Of a DNA stretch of 64,000 nt, positions 25,186-33,630 are shown piece by piece. How positions within the stretch are numbered: position 1 is the first letter of the stretch; the number at the start of each line of letters is the position of its first letter. The DNA comes from JBECKS01 sp964557005 (GTDB lineage Bacteria; Pseudomonadota; Gammaproteobacteria; Pseudomonadales; JBECKS01): positions 62,001 through 126,000 of the forward strand of contig CAZKYI010000001.1 of NCBI GenBank assembly GCA_964557005.1, written 5' to 3'. A program made the position numbers and the translations under genes. The notes under the pieces were generated by a model, which saw only the letters and a program-made list of their open reading frames with translations, made no database searches and was not told the DNA's origin.

Positions 25186-25735
25186 TTAGTTGAAGTTAAT
25201 ACGCGCCCCGATACGAATCACCGTGGTATCCAGATCATCAAATATCTCAATACCACCGAGCAGATCAAAATCTTTCAAACCTTTATAAACCGCTTCACCA
25301 CCGATAATCATTTCACCAGTATCAGTAGTACCTGGTATTGGCATTTCAGGTTCCAGTCTCAGCGCAGCACGTAATTCGAAATCGTCAATCGTTTCCAGAC
25401 GCACACCCGCTTCAAAAATCGGATACATATCGTTCGCATAGTCAGCCAGCCCTGCCTGACCGTAAAGATGGATACCATTCTCCAGAGCAATGAATCCGCC
25501 GAGACTGCCACTACGCTGGCCTGCAACAGCGTTACGAATATTTTGATCATCCATGGTGATGTAAAGCGCATCATTTAATTGGTAAGAACCTTTTAATTCC
25601 CACATGTAATTATCATATTCAGTTTCAATTTGATAAGTGGCCTGAACCCTGAACATAGGTGTAGGAAATATCTGCCTGAGCAAAACCTGACATACCAGCC
25701 AACAACATGGCAGTGGTTAAAATTCTGAGTTTCAT
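25186..25735 (-). pseudogene. Frameshifted outer-membrane beta-barrel-like protein gene
   Basis: A strong start (AAGGA then ATG at 25735) opens a frame with a clear signal peptide (MKLRILTTAMLLAGMSGFAQ, cut before ADISYTYVQ). That frame stops after about 35 codons. The downstream frame, open from 25683 to 25186, carries alternating beta-strand sequence ending in the barrel-like RIGARINFN. Removing one T at about 25634-25638 (reverse strand CACTT) joins them as GSGHYQIETEYDNY. The full gene would be about 182 residues, probably an outer-membrane or periplasmic beta protein of unknown role. Either a true mutation or an assembly error. Confidence 0.75.
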
Positions 25736-25808
25736 AAGTGTTCCTTTTTAAAGTGATTGTTAAAAGTGATTAACCTGAAGATTGCAGGCATTGAGCCGAC
25801 AAGCGGGC

Positions 25809-25837
25809 ATTATAAAGCGGGGTTTATCACACCTCAA
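25809..25837 (-). promoter_or_regulatory. Strong sigma70-like promoter of the frameshifted envelope gene
   Basis: Reverse strand TTGAGG (25832-25837), 17-bp spacer, perfect TATAAT (25809-25814), about 75 bp before the start codon. The intact promoter and ribosome site suggest recent or artefactual gene inactivation. Confidence 0.65.
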
Positions 25838-25887
25838 CACCTGTGTGTTAGATGGTTATAAAACCCGAAAGGGTGTTCAGAAATACC

Positions 25888-26841
25888 TTAATTTACAGGA
25901 TTTTGAATTTCAGGTGGCAGAGGAATTTCTGTGTTTTCCTGTTCGGGCAATGTTTTCACAGGTGAAAAACCTTTGCCTTTGCCAAGAAAACCAAAGCTTG
26001 CAAAGTTCAACCAGTTCACCTTGTCGTAATAGAGCTTGTCATACTCTGCCAAACTACCATCGGGCTGAAGCTTGGGATAATCCGGGAAGTTATATTTCAA
26101 CACCGCCAGCGCATCAGCGGCGAGATCGTCCATATCCATTTGATGATAGGCATGTACCATAATCGCCAGAGCATCAGCACTCGCCGATGTGCCAGGAAAT
26201 TTTTCCAGCACTTGCTTGCCGCGATTGAGTGCAGCAACGTAAGCAGTGCGTTGCAAGTAGTAATAGGCAATTTCGATTTCCTGCTGTGCCATCACATCCT
26301 TGAGGTAAAGCATGCGCTTTTGCGCATCATGCAGATATTCACTTTCGGGAAAATTTTGAATCAGGGCATTGAAATGGTCGAAAGCATCTTTGGCAGCACT
26401 GAGATCTCTTTTAACACTGCCACGTTTCACCAGACGGTCGGTAAAGGAGCTGTCAACGTGGTAATTGGAAAGTCCTTTCATATACCACGCGTAATCCAGA
26501 TTTGGGTGATCAGGATGTTGGCGAATAAATCGTTGTGCTGCGACATCGGCAGCGGCCAATTCATCGTTCATGTAATAGGCATAAATCATTTCCAGTTGTG
26601 CCTGTTCGGCATAACGCCCAAAAGGAAAACGCAGTTCCAGTTTTCGGAACGAATCAAGCGCAAATTCATATTGATGATTGTCGAGAGCTTTTTGAGCAGC
26701 TTCATACAACTGACGCTCGGATTTGTTTTCATCATCTTTTTTATTTGCACAGGAAACCAATGCGCCCAACAAGCAGCCCACGATTAACACGTGACAAATC
26801 AGCAAATAAAAAGTGTGAAATGTTTTTTGAACAACCATCAT
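25888..26841 (-). CDS. bamD: Outer membrane assembly lipoprotein BamD
   Basis: 317 residues with signal peptide and lipobox (LLGALVSC, Cys about residue 31), followed by five TPR-like repeats including YEAAQKALDNHQYEFALDSF, RFPFGRYAEQAQLEMIYAYY and RFIRQHPDHPNLDYAWYMKGL, signatures of BamD/YfiO. Essential BAM complex component for outer-membrane protein insertion. It is longer than the E. coli protein (about 245) because of a C-terminal extension from about residue 255. Divergent from rluD, the conserved arrangement. Confidence 0.95.
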   Translation of the reverse strand: MMVVQKTFHTFYLLICHVLIVGCLLGALVSCANKKDDENKSERQLYEAAQKALDNHQYEFALDSFRKLELRFPFGRYAEQAQLEMIYAYYMNDELAAADVAAQRFIRQHPDHPNLDYAWYMKGLSNYHVDSSFTDRLVKRGSVKRDLSAAKDAFDHFNALIQNFPESEYLHDAQKRMLYLKDVMAQQEIEIAYYYLQRTAYVAALNRGKQVLEKFPGTSASADALAIMVHAYHQMDMDDLAADALAVLKYNFPDYPKLQPDGSLAEYDKLYYDKVNWLNFASFGFLGKGKGFSPVKTLPEQENTEIPLPPEIQNPVN

Positions 26842-26938
26842 GGCATCGTGTTTTTCAAGGTTTGTGTAATGCTTGCAGCGAGGTGCGCGAGTATACTATG
26901 AACTTGCATCAATTAAATCCTTAACTCTGGAATTCACC

Positions 26939-27895
26939 ATGAAACAGCCGATTCAGAAACAATTTGAACTACCTGCGGCAGCGGGTGGCAGTCGTCTGGA
27001 TCAGGCATTGAGTGAACAATTACCACAATTTTCCCGTGCTTTGATACAAACGTGGATTAAGGAAGGCAATATCACGGTTGATGGCAAACAACTGAAAGCC
27101 AAGGCCAAAATGCTTGGTGGTGAACAGATTGTGCTGGATGCGGAACTGGAACAGCAAGACGAATGGCTGGCGCAGGACATTCCACTCGATATTATTTTTG
27201 AAGACGATGACATTCTGATTATCAACAAACCCGCAGGTTTGGTGGTGCACCCTGCTGCGGGTAATGCCGATGGCACCTTGCTCAATGCCTTGTTATTCCA
27301 TAATAAAAAACAAGCGTTGTTGCCGCGCGGTGGCATTGTGCATCGTCTGGATAAAGATACTTCAGGTTTGATGGTGGTGGCTAAAAGTATTGAAGCGCAT
27401 ACGCGACTGGTGCAACAGATTCAGGAAAAGGCAGTGACACGGCAGTATCAGGCACTTGCTATTGGTGAGATGACGGGTGGTTTTATGATTGAAGCCGCGA
27501 TTGGGCGGCATAAAAACCAGCGTGTCAAAATGGCCGTTGATGAGCAGTCGGGTAAACCTGCTGTTACGCATGTTCGCTTGCAAACACGTTTCAAACATTT
27601 CACTTATGTGCTTGCACAACTGGAAACGGGACGCACGCATCAAATTCGTGTACATATGAGCCATATCGGTTTTCCTTTGGTGGGTGATCCTTTATATGGC
27701 GGCAGGAATAAATGGCCTAAAGGTGCCAGCGAAGCACTCAGGCAGTGTTTGAATAATTTTCAGCGTCAGGCCTTACATGCTTGTTATCTCGGGCTTGAGC
27801 ACCCCATAACGGGTGAATATCTGGAATGGGAACAGGAAGCACCTGAAGATTTTCAACACTTGCTTGCAGTTGTTCAAAGCGAATGCGCGTTATGA
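26939..27895 (+). CDS. rluD: 23S rRNA pseudouridine synthase RluD
   Basis: About 318 residues: N-terminal S4 RNA-binding domain (RLDQALSEQL...ALIQTWIKEGNITVDG) and RluA-type catalytic domain with the active Asp in GGIVHRLDKDTSGLM and the late ETGRTHQIRVHM motif. It makes pseudouridines in helix 69 of 23S rRNA. ATG 26939 is preferred; the frame upstream to 26873 is non-coding. Its stop overlaps pgeF (ATGA). Confidence 0.95.
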   Translation: MKQPIQKQFELPAAAGGSRLDQALSEQLPQFSRALIQTWIKEGNITVDGKQLKAKAKMLGGEQIVLDAELEQQDEWLAQDIPLDIIFEDDDILIINKPAGLVVHPAAGNADGTLLNALLFHNKKQALLPRGGIVHRLDKDTSGLMVVAKSIEAHTRLVQQIQEKAVTRQYQALAIGEMTGGFMIEAAIGRHKNQRVKMAVDEQSGKPAVTHVRLQTRFKHFTYVLAQLETGRTHQIRVHMSHIGFPLVGDPLYGGRNKWPKGASEALRQCLNNFQRQALHACYLGLEHPITGEYLEWEQEAPEDFQHLLAVVQSECAL

Positions 27896-28698
27896 ATGAG
27901 GAACCTGTTTTTATACCGACGTGGCAGGTTTCCAAAAAAGTCCGCTGTCTGGTTACACAGCGCAATACTTTGAATGAAAGTGGCCATTATGGTTTTAATC
28001 TGGGCGCACATGTCGGTGAACAGCCAGAAAAAGTGCAAGGCAGAAGACAGTTGCTCAATACAGTTTTACAAGTGCCTGAGCAAGTTGGCTGGTTAACCCA
28101 GGTGAGTAAAAACACGGTGCTGTGTCTTGATGATTTTTCCAAAACGCAATTCCTGAATCTTGCACCAGCCGATTCCATCGCAACAGCCGATGGCAGTTTC
28201 ACCTTTGAAACAGGCAGGGTGTGTGTGGTGAGTTCGGCAGATTGCCTGCCCATTTTTCTCAGTGATGAACAAGGCAGTTTTGTTGCTGCGTTGCATGCGG
28301 GTTGGCAAGGTTTGTATAGCGGAATCATTGATCAATTTTTTACCTTGCTTTCGCAATACGCACAAAAATCCGCCATTCATTTGGGGGAGATTCATGCGTA
28401 TTTTTGCCCCGCCATTTCTCAAAATCATTATCAGGTGGGTGAAGAATTCAGACAGCGTTTTGTGGAAAAAGATGGCGCGTATGAAAGCTGTTTTGTAAAA
28501 GACGGTGCAGCAGGAAAATTTCTGGCAGACATCAAAGCCATTGCCACCTGTCAGTTACAACAACACAATGTTACGCAGATTGAAGACTGTGGCATCTGTA
28601 CCTATGCCGATGACCGATTCTATTCCCACCGCCTTGCAAGCCATCAAAACACGGCACCTTGTGGGCGTTTTGCTTCAATGATTTGGCTGGAAAACTGA
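27892..28698 (+). CDS. pgeF: Purine nucleoside phosphorylase / laccase-domain protein PgeF
   Basis: 268 residues of the YfiH/DUF152 family. Metal-site residues lie in SSADCLPIFL (Cys), ALHAGWQGLYSG (His) and the late CTYADDRFYSHR region. The family phosphorolyses purine nucleosides or edits peptidoglycan precursors by removing misincorporated serine (PgeF in E. coli). Start at ATG 27892, overlapping the rluD stop; ATG 27883 is an alternative. The rluD-pgeF-clpB order is conserved in gammaproteobacteria. Confidence 0.93.
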   Translation: MNEEPVFIPTWQVSKKVRCLVTQRNTLNESGHYGFNLGAHVGEQPEKVQGRRQLLNTVLQVPEQVGWLTQVSKNTVLCLDDFSKTQFLNLAPADSIATADGSFTFETGRVCVVSSADCLPIFLSDEQGSFVAALHAGWQGLYSGIIDQFFTLLSQYAQKSAIHLGEIHAYFCPAISQNHYQVGEEFRQRFVEKDGAYESCFVKDGAAGKFLADIKAIATCQLQQHNVTQIEDCGICTYADDRFYSHRLASHQNTAPCGRFASMIWLEN

Positions 28699-28769
28699 TT
28701 TGTAACAGTTGTGTGCTATTGAAAATTCAAAGTATTTCCCCATTTTTCTCTCAAGTGAATATTTATCTG

Positions 28770-28834
28770 TTGTCATTCTGAGGCAACGCCGAAGAATCTG
28801 TTTTAGAGATCCTTCGCTATGCTCAGGATGACAA
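28770..28834. repeat. Dispersed palindromic repeat, copy 1
   Basis: A 65-bp element bounded by near-perfect inverted ends: TTGTCATTCTGAG at the left and CTCAGGATGACAA at the right (one mismatch when paired), with inner GAAGAATCT and GATCCTTCGCTATG. A second copy lies at 56.8 kb. It occupies the intergenic space between pgeF and clpB. It resembles short non-autonomous, REP/MITE-like repeats found in many genomes. Confidence 0.85.
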
Positions 28835-28877
28835 CTGATTTTCAATACCTTCTATTGCAGAATACATTGAGGCCAAT

Positions 28878-31499
28878 ATGCGTCAAGAACAACTCACCCA
28901 CCATTTACAGAACATGCTCGCCGATGCCCAGTCCTTGGCATTAGGCCACGATCACAATGCCATTGAACCCGTTCATCTGGCTTTGGCGATGCTTGATGAT
29001 GCTTCTGCAAGTTTGCTGCCGCTGTTTAAACAAAGTGGTTTTAATCTTGCGCAACTTCGCAAAAAACTTAATGAAGCGATGGATAGATTGGCACGCGTGA
29101 CCAATCATCAGGGCGATGTTCAGATTTCTCCCGCCCTGGCCAAGGCGCTCAATATGGCAGACAAACTTGCCCGAAAAAAAGGCGACAGTTTTGTGTCGTC
29201 TGAATTGCTGTTGTTAGCGTTTGCAGAAGACAGTTCTCCTATGTATTCCATTTTTAAGGAACTGGGTGTCAGCAAACAGGATATTGAAAATGCAATCGAC
29301 AAACTCAGACAGGGGGAATCAGTGAAATCGCAAAATGCCGAGGAAAATCGACAAGCGCTGGATAAATACACCATCAATCTCACCGAGCGTGCCGAAGCAG
29401 GCAAGCTCGACCCTGTGATTGGGCGTGATGATGAGATTCGCCGTACCATTCAGGTATTGCAACGCCGTACCAAAAATAACCCCGTGTTAATTGGTCAGCC
29501 TGGCGTGGGTAAAACGGCTGTGGTCGAAGGTCTTGCACAGCGTATTGTGAATGGTGAAGTGCCCGAGGGGCTCAAGAAAAAAGTGGTATTGGCGCTCGAT
29601 ATGGGCGCATTGATTGCAGGCGCCAAATTTCGGGGCGAATTTGAAGAGCGCCTCAAAGCTGTACTCAATGAATTAAGCAAACAGGAAGGGCAGGTGATTC
29701 TGTTCATTGATGAGCTGCATACCATGGTCGGTGCTGGAAAAGGCGATGGTGCAATGGACGCGGGCAATATGTTGAAACCTGCACTGGCACGTGGTGAATT
29801 ACATTGCGTGGGTGCAACCACGCTCGATGAATATCGACAATACATTGAAAAAGATGCGGCGCTTGAACGTCGTTTCCAGAAAGTGCTGGTAGATGAACCC
29901 AGTGTCGATGACACGGTAGCGATTCTGCGCGGTTTGAAAGAGCGCTATGAAATTCATCACGGCGTGGATATTACCGACTCTGCGATTATCGCCGCTGCAC
30001 GCTTGTCACATCGTTATATTTCAGATCGTCAATTACCCGACAAGGCGATTGATTTGATTGATGAAGCTGCCAGCCGTATTCGTATGGAAATGGATTCCAA
30101 ACCTGAGCTGATGGATAAACTTGAAAGGCGTTTGATTCAATTAAAAATTGAAGCGGAAGCCCTGAAAAAAGAAAAGGACGATGCTTCAAAAGAAGGCTTG
30201 CAAAAGTTGCAAGGTGAAATTGAAAAACTCGATCAAGAATACAAGGGCTATGAGCAACGCCTGCAAAAAGAAAAAGCGGTATTGGAAGGTTCCCAGAAAA
30301 TCAGGGAAGCTCTGGAAAATGCAAAACTCGAATTCGAGGCAGCACGGCGCAGCAATAATCTGGAACTTATGTCTGAACTTCAGTATGGAAAAATGCCCGA
30401 ACTAGAGAAAGAGTTGGCACAACGATTGGCATCTGAACAGGAAAATAAAAATGAAACAGACAGCGAGAAAAAATTACTGAGAACCAAAATTGGTGAAGAT
30501 GAAATCGCTGAAATTGTTTCGATGTGGACAGGTGTTCCAGTCAGCAAAATGTTAAGCGGTGAAAAAGAAAAATTGCTGCATATTGAAGAGCACCTGCACA
30601 AACGTGTGGTGGGGCAAGACCGTGCCATTACCGCCATCGCCAATGCTGTGCGTCGTTCGCGTGCAGGCTTGAGTGACCCGAATAAACCCAATGGTTCGTT
30701 TCTGTTTTTGGGGCCTACCGGTGTGGGTAAAACCGAAGTATGCAAAGCCCTGGCTGAATTTTTGTTCGACAGCGAACAGGCTTTGGTGCGCATTGATATG
30801 TCGGAATATATGGAAAAACATGCAGTTTCCAGATTGATTGGCGCACCTCCAGGTTACGTGGGCTATGAGGAAGGCGGCTATTTAACGGAAGCGGTTCGTC
30901 GCAAGCCCTATTCAGTGGTTTTGTTAGACGAAGTAGAAAAAGCGCACCCCGATGTGTTCAATATTTTGTTGCAGGTGCTTGATGATGGTCGCCTGAGTGA
31001 CAGTCATGGCCGCACAGTGGATTTCAAAAATACCGTGATTGTGATGACTTCCAATATTGGTTCGCAGGATATTCAATCGCTCCCACTGGATACGCCCTAC
31101 GAAGTATTGCATGGAAAATTATCACAGCTGTTGCTGAATCATTTCAGACCGGAATTTATCAACCGTATTGATGAAACGGTTATTTTCCATAGCTTGTCGA
31201 AATCACAAATTGGCAACATTGCACGCTTTCAGATTGAGATTCTGAAAAAACGCTTGCTCGATCAACACATCGAACTGGCGCTTGATGAAGCTGTGATTAG
31301 CTTTTTGGCAGAAGCAGGCTACGATCCGGTCTATGGTGCTCGCCCCTTGAAACGCCTGATTCAAACTGCGATTGAAAATCCTTTGGCGCAGGCTATTTTG
31401 TCGGGCGAGGTGCAAAGCCATAGTCGTATTCAGGCTTTGTTAGTGCCAGCTTCTGAAAGTTCCGGCAATAGCACTGCTGTTCGTTTTGAAACCATGTAA
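28878..31499 (+). CDS. clpB: ATP-dependent disaggregase ClpB
   Basis: 873 residues: N-terminal Clp repeat domain (about 1-145), NBD1 with GQPGVGKTAVVEGLA and VILFIDELHTMVGAG, a coiled-coil M domain (about 400-525, rich in Lys/Glu), NBD2 with GPTGVGKTEVCKAL and the VVLLDEVEKAHPDV Walker B, and a D2 small domain. It refolds aggregated proteins with DnaK. An alternative internal start for a short form may exist but was not resolved. No sigma32 consensus was found in the 178 bp upstream, much of which is the palindromic repeat. Confidence 0.97.
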   Translation: MRQEQLTHHLQNMLADAQSLALGHDHNAIEPVHLALAMLDDASASLLPLFKQSGFNLAQLRKKLNEAMDRLARVTNHQGDVQISPALAKALNMADKLARKKGDSFVSSELLLLAFAEDSSPMYSIFKELGVSKQDIENAIDKLRQGESVKSQNAEENRQALDKYTINLTERAEAGKLDPVIGRDDEIRRTIQVLQRRTKNNPVLIGQPGVGKTAVVEGLAQRIVNGEVPEGLKKKVVLALDMGALIAGAKFRGEFEERLKAVLNELSKQEGQVILFIDELHTMVGAGKGDGAMDAGNMLKPALARGELHCVGATTLDEYRQYIEKDAALERRFQKVLVDEPSVDDTVAILRGLKERYEIHHGVDITDSAIIAAARLSHRYISDRQLPDKAIDLIDEAASRIRMEMDSKPELMDKLERRLIQLKIEAEALKKEKDDASKEGLQKLQGEIEKLDQEYKGYEQRLQKEKAVLEGSQKIREALENAKLEFEAARRSNNLELMSELQYGKMPELEKELAQRLASEQENKNETDSEKKLLRTKIGEDEIAEIVSMWTGVPVSKMLSGEKEKLLHIEEHLHKRVVGQDRAITAIANAVRRSRAGLSDPNKPNGSFLFLGPTGVGKTEVCKALAEFLFDSEQALVRIDMSEYMEKHAVSRLIGAPPGYVGYEEGGYLTEAVRRKPYSVVLLDEVEKAHPDVFNILLQVLDDGRLSDSHGRTVDFKNTVIVMTSNIGSQDIQSLPLDTPYEVLHGKLSQLLLNHFRPEFINRIDETVIFHSLSKSQIGNIARFQIEILKKRLLDQHIELALDEAVISFLAEAGYDPVYGARPLKRLIQTAIENPLAQAILSGEVQSHSRIQALLVPASESSGNSTAVRFETM

Positions 31500-31538
31500 A
31501 ATATCCGAACAGCAAGCTGAAACGGATTTGGATGAGTA

Positions 31539-32087
31539 ATGGCCGCACAACTTTCACAAGCCTACATAGAGCGTATCCAGAATATTCATGGTGAATTGGG
31601 AATTCCTGCAGACTATGAAGCGCGTTACAAATTATGGATGCAGGAAGAAGCCGGCGAAAGTGAGCTGGTTTCTGCGGGGCTTGATGTGTTTCGCAGAGAG
31701 CAGTTTTTGTTGGCCGAAGTTGAAAAGCGCTGGAAAGTGATGCGCAAGGCAGCACAACGTGATTTTATTGAGTTGTCTCTGGTTTCCTGCTTTCGTAGTG
31801 TGGATTACCAAAAAAGTTTGATAGAAAAAAAACTCGCAGCGGGGCAAAACATTTCAGATATTTTGAAAGTGAGCGCAGCACCAGGTTACAGCGAGCATCA
31901 CACAGGCAGAGCGATTGATGTCGGCACCAGCGGCTGTGAGCATCTGAGTGAAGCCTTTGAAGAAACCGTCGCTTTTGTGTGGTTGATGGAGCATGGTGAA
32001 AAATACGGTTTCCATCTTTCCTACCCCAAAAATAATCCTTCAGGAATTACCTACGAGCCTTGGCATTGGGCGTTTGGGGTTTTTTAG
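31539..32087 (+). CDS. VanY-type D-alanyl-D-alanine carboxypeptidase (M15B)
   Basis: 182 residues. The M15 zinc site is intact: SEHHTGRAIDVG (His and Asp ligands) and a catalytic Glu and His in YEPWHWAF. CFRS upstream corresponds to the substrate-binding segment (SxYRS in relatives). No signal peptide is visible, so it may be cytoplasmic, acting on recycled or released muropeptides, or exported by another route. It starts 39 bp after clpB. Confidence 0.88.
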   Translation: MAAQLSQAYIERIQNIHGELGIPADYEARYKLWMQEEAGESELVSAGLDVFRREQFLLAEVEKRWKVMRKAAQRDFIELSLVSCFRSVDYQKSLIEKKLAAGQNISDILKVSAAPGYSEHHTGRAIDVGTSGCEHLSEAFEETVAFVWLMEHGEKYGFHLSYPKNNPSGITYEPWHWAFGVF

Positions 32088-32128
32088 AAGCGCATAGGTT
32101 TATAAAGCCTTTTGACTTTAAAAATCAG

Positions 32129-32158
32129 TTGCCTCATACAAAATACACATGATATACA
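32129..32158 (+). promoter_or_regulatory. Putative promoter/operator of brnT-brnA
   Basis: TTGCCT (32129-32134), 18-bp spacer, TATACA (32153-32158). The -10 region sits in an AT-rich partial palindrome around ATGATATACATAT, a plausible site for BrnA autorepression. The expected +1 coincides with the brnT ATG at 32165. Confidence 0.4.
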
Positions 32159-32164
32159 TATCCC

Positions 32165-32440
32165 ATGCATTTTGAATGGGACGATAGCAAGGCGAATGCC
32201 AATAAAGCCAAGCATGGCTTAGCCTTTGAGGAAGCAATGAGTTGCTTCTATGATCCCGAGCAGATTGCATTTTATGACCCTGATCACAGCGAGTTGGAAG
32301 ATAGGGAAATCCTGATTGGGTGCTCAAATCAAGGCAGATTATTGATGGTTAGCTATACCATAAGAGATGATGCGATTCGCATTATTTCAGCTAGAAAAGC
32401 CACCAAACAAGAGGCCGAAGACTATGCAAAGAGAGTATGA
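32165..32440 (+). CDS. brnT: BrnT family toxin
   Basis: 91 residues: FEWDDSKANANKAKHGLAFEEA is the BrnT signature, followed by DREILIGCSNQGRLLMVSYT and IRIISARKATKQEAEDY. BrnT has a RelE-like fold and is an RNase that blocks translation. It overlaps brnA by 17 bp in the usual toxin-first order. No Shine-Dalgarno precedes the ATG. The pair sits alone between core genes, consistent with horizontal gain. Confidence 0.92.
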   Translation: MHFEWDDSKANANKAKHGLAFEEAMSCFYDPEQIAFYDPDHSELEDREILIGCSNQGRLLMVSYTIRDDAIRIISARKATKQEAEDYAKRV

Positions 32441-32726
32441 TTTAAAAAAAATGAAAGTGAAACGCAGAGGTATTTTACCTGAGCTGCAAGCAGAAGCTGT
32501 TGATAAAAACACTAAAGTGAGAATCACAATTTCATTAGATCAGGACGTAGTTGGATACTATAAGCATATTGCAGAAGCACCTGGCGCTTTGCCTTACCAA
32601 ACTCAAATTAATCAGGCATTGCGAAAAACAATGGCTCAAGATGAGCGTGAGTTGATTAAAATTGAATTGTTAAAAGACAGAGATTTTATTCAACAAGTTG
32701 CAGAGCGGGTGAAGTTGAGTGTGTGA
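32424..32726 (+). CDS. brnA: BrnA family antitoxin
   Basis: About 100 residues from ATG 32424, with GAGG 10 nt upstream. The C-terminal half carries KVRITISLDQDVVGYYKHIAE, a ribbon-helix-helix DNA-binding domain (DUF4415/BrnA), and PYQTQINQALRKTM. BrnA neutralises BrnT and represses the operon. Its C-terminal helix is longer than in typical BrnA (ends KDRDFIQQVAERVKLSV), which resembles some DUF4415 antitoxins. It converges on the M23 peptidase gene 14 bp away. Confidence 0.88.
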   Translation: MQREYDLKKMKVKRRGILPELQAEAVDKNTKVRITISLDQDVVGYYKHIAEAPGALPYQTQINQALRKTMAQDERELIKIELLKDRDFIQQVAERVKLSV

Positions 32727-32740
32727 GCGCATTGTGTTGT

Positions 32741-33607
32741 TTATTTTTCTTTCAAAAAAAGCATTGGATCAACGCGGGTATTGTTAAGGCTGATAGTCCA
32801 ATGCAGGTGAGGGCCAGTGGCTCTGCCCGTGCTGCCCACCGTGCCGATGATGTCGCCCTGATTCAGTTGTTGGCCTTCGCTCACTTTGATTTCGTCCATA
32901 TGGCAATACATGCTAATCATGCCCTGGCCATGATCAATCAATACGGTGTTGCCGTTAAAAAAATAATCTCCCTTCGCGATAACACGCCCTGGCAGCGGAT
33001 TGCCAATCAGGCTGCCTCTGGGCGCGGCAATGTCCAGCCCTGAATGTGGATTTCTGGGCTGATTATTAAAGAAACGTCTGGAGCCAAACACACCCGATAA
33101 GGGCCCTTCAACTGGATAATTCAATTTCAGATTCATTGGTGCTTCTGCGCTCCATTGCCTGAATGCGGTGCGCATGATGCTGGCTTCCTGACCAATGCGC
33201 TCTAACGCTGCTTTACCCGGGCTGACTTGCTCTTCGTTTTGCAAGGTGAGGTATTGCGCTTGGTATTCCTTGTGATGGATTTCAAACGTGAGTTCCTTGT
33301 TACCTTTATCGCCACCAATGTGCAGGGTATGACTGCCAGTTTTTAGAGTGAGTGCCAAACCCACCACGGCTGTCCACTGATGTTTTGCGGTATTGAGCAG
33401 CATCACGGGTTGCTCATTAAAACGCGCACCTGGCTGGCCTTGATAGTCGAAATTCACGAGCGCAACACCACCTGGTACCCGACTTTCGTTGGGAAGATGT
33501 TTTTGATCAAAATAGTGTGAATGTGCAATCGCTTTTGTTTGCACATTTGAACAGCTCAACAGTAAGGCAAGCAGGCTGCTGGTGAGCAAAGTTTTAAATA
33601 GCTGCAT
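32741..33607 (-). CDS. M23 family metallopeptidase, lipoprotein
   Basis: 288 residues: signal peptide with lipobox (LLALLLSC, Cys19), an N-terminal beta domain, and a C-terminal LytM domain with intact zinc ligands (HSGLDIAAP, and HLHW in ATGPHLHWTI). It should be an active DD-endopeptidase on peptidoglycan, anchored in the envelope. It follows xseA on the same strand, 23 bp downstream, as in several gammaproteobacteria. Confidence 0.9.
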   Translation of the reverse strand: MQLFKTLLTSSLLALLLSCSNVQTKAIAHSHYFDQKHLPNESRVPGGVALVNFDYQGQPGARFNEQPVMLLNTAKHQWTAVVGLALTLKTGSHTLHIGGDKGNKELTFEIHHKEYQAQYLTLQNEEQVSPGKAALERIGQEASIMRTAFRQWSAEAPMNLKLNYPVEGPLSGVFGSRRFFNNQPRNPHSGLDIAAPRGSLIGNPLPGRVIAKGDYFFNGNTVLIDHGQGMISMYCHMDEIKVSEGQQLNQGDIIGTVGSTGRATGPHLHWTISLNNTRVDPMLFLKEK

Positions 33608-33630
33608 GAAGTTTCCTGTTAATTTTGTTG

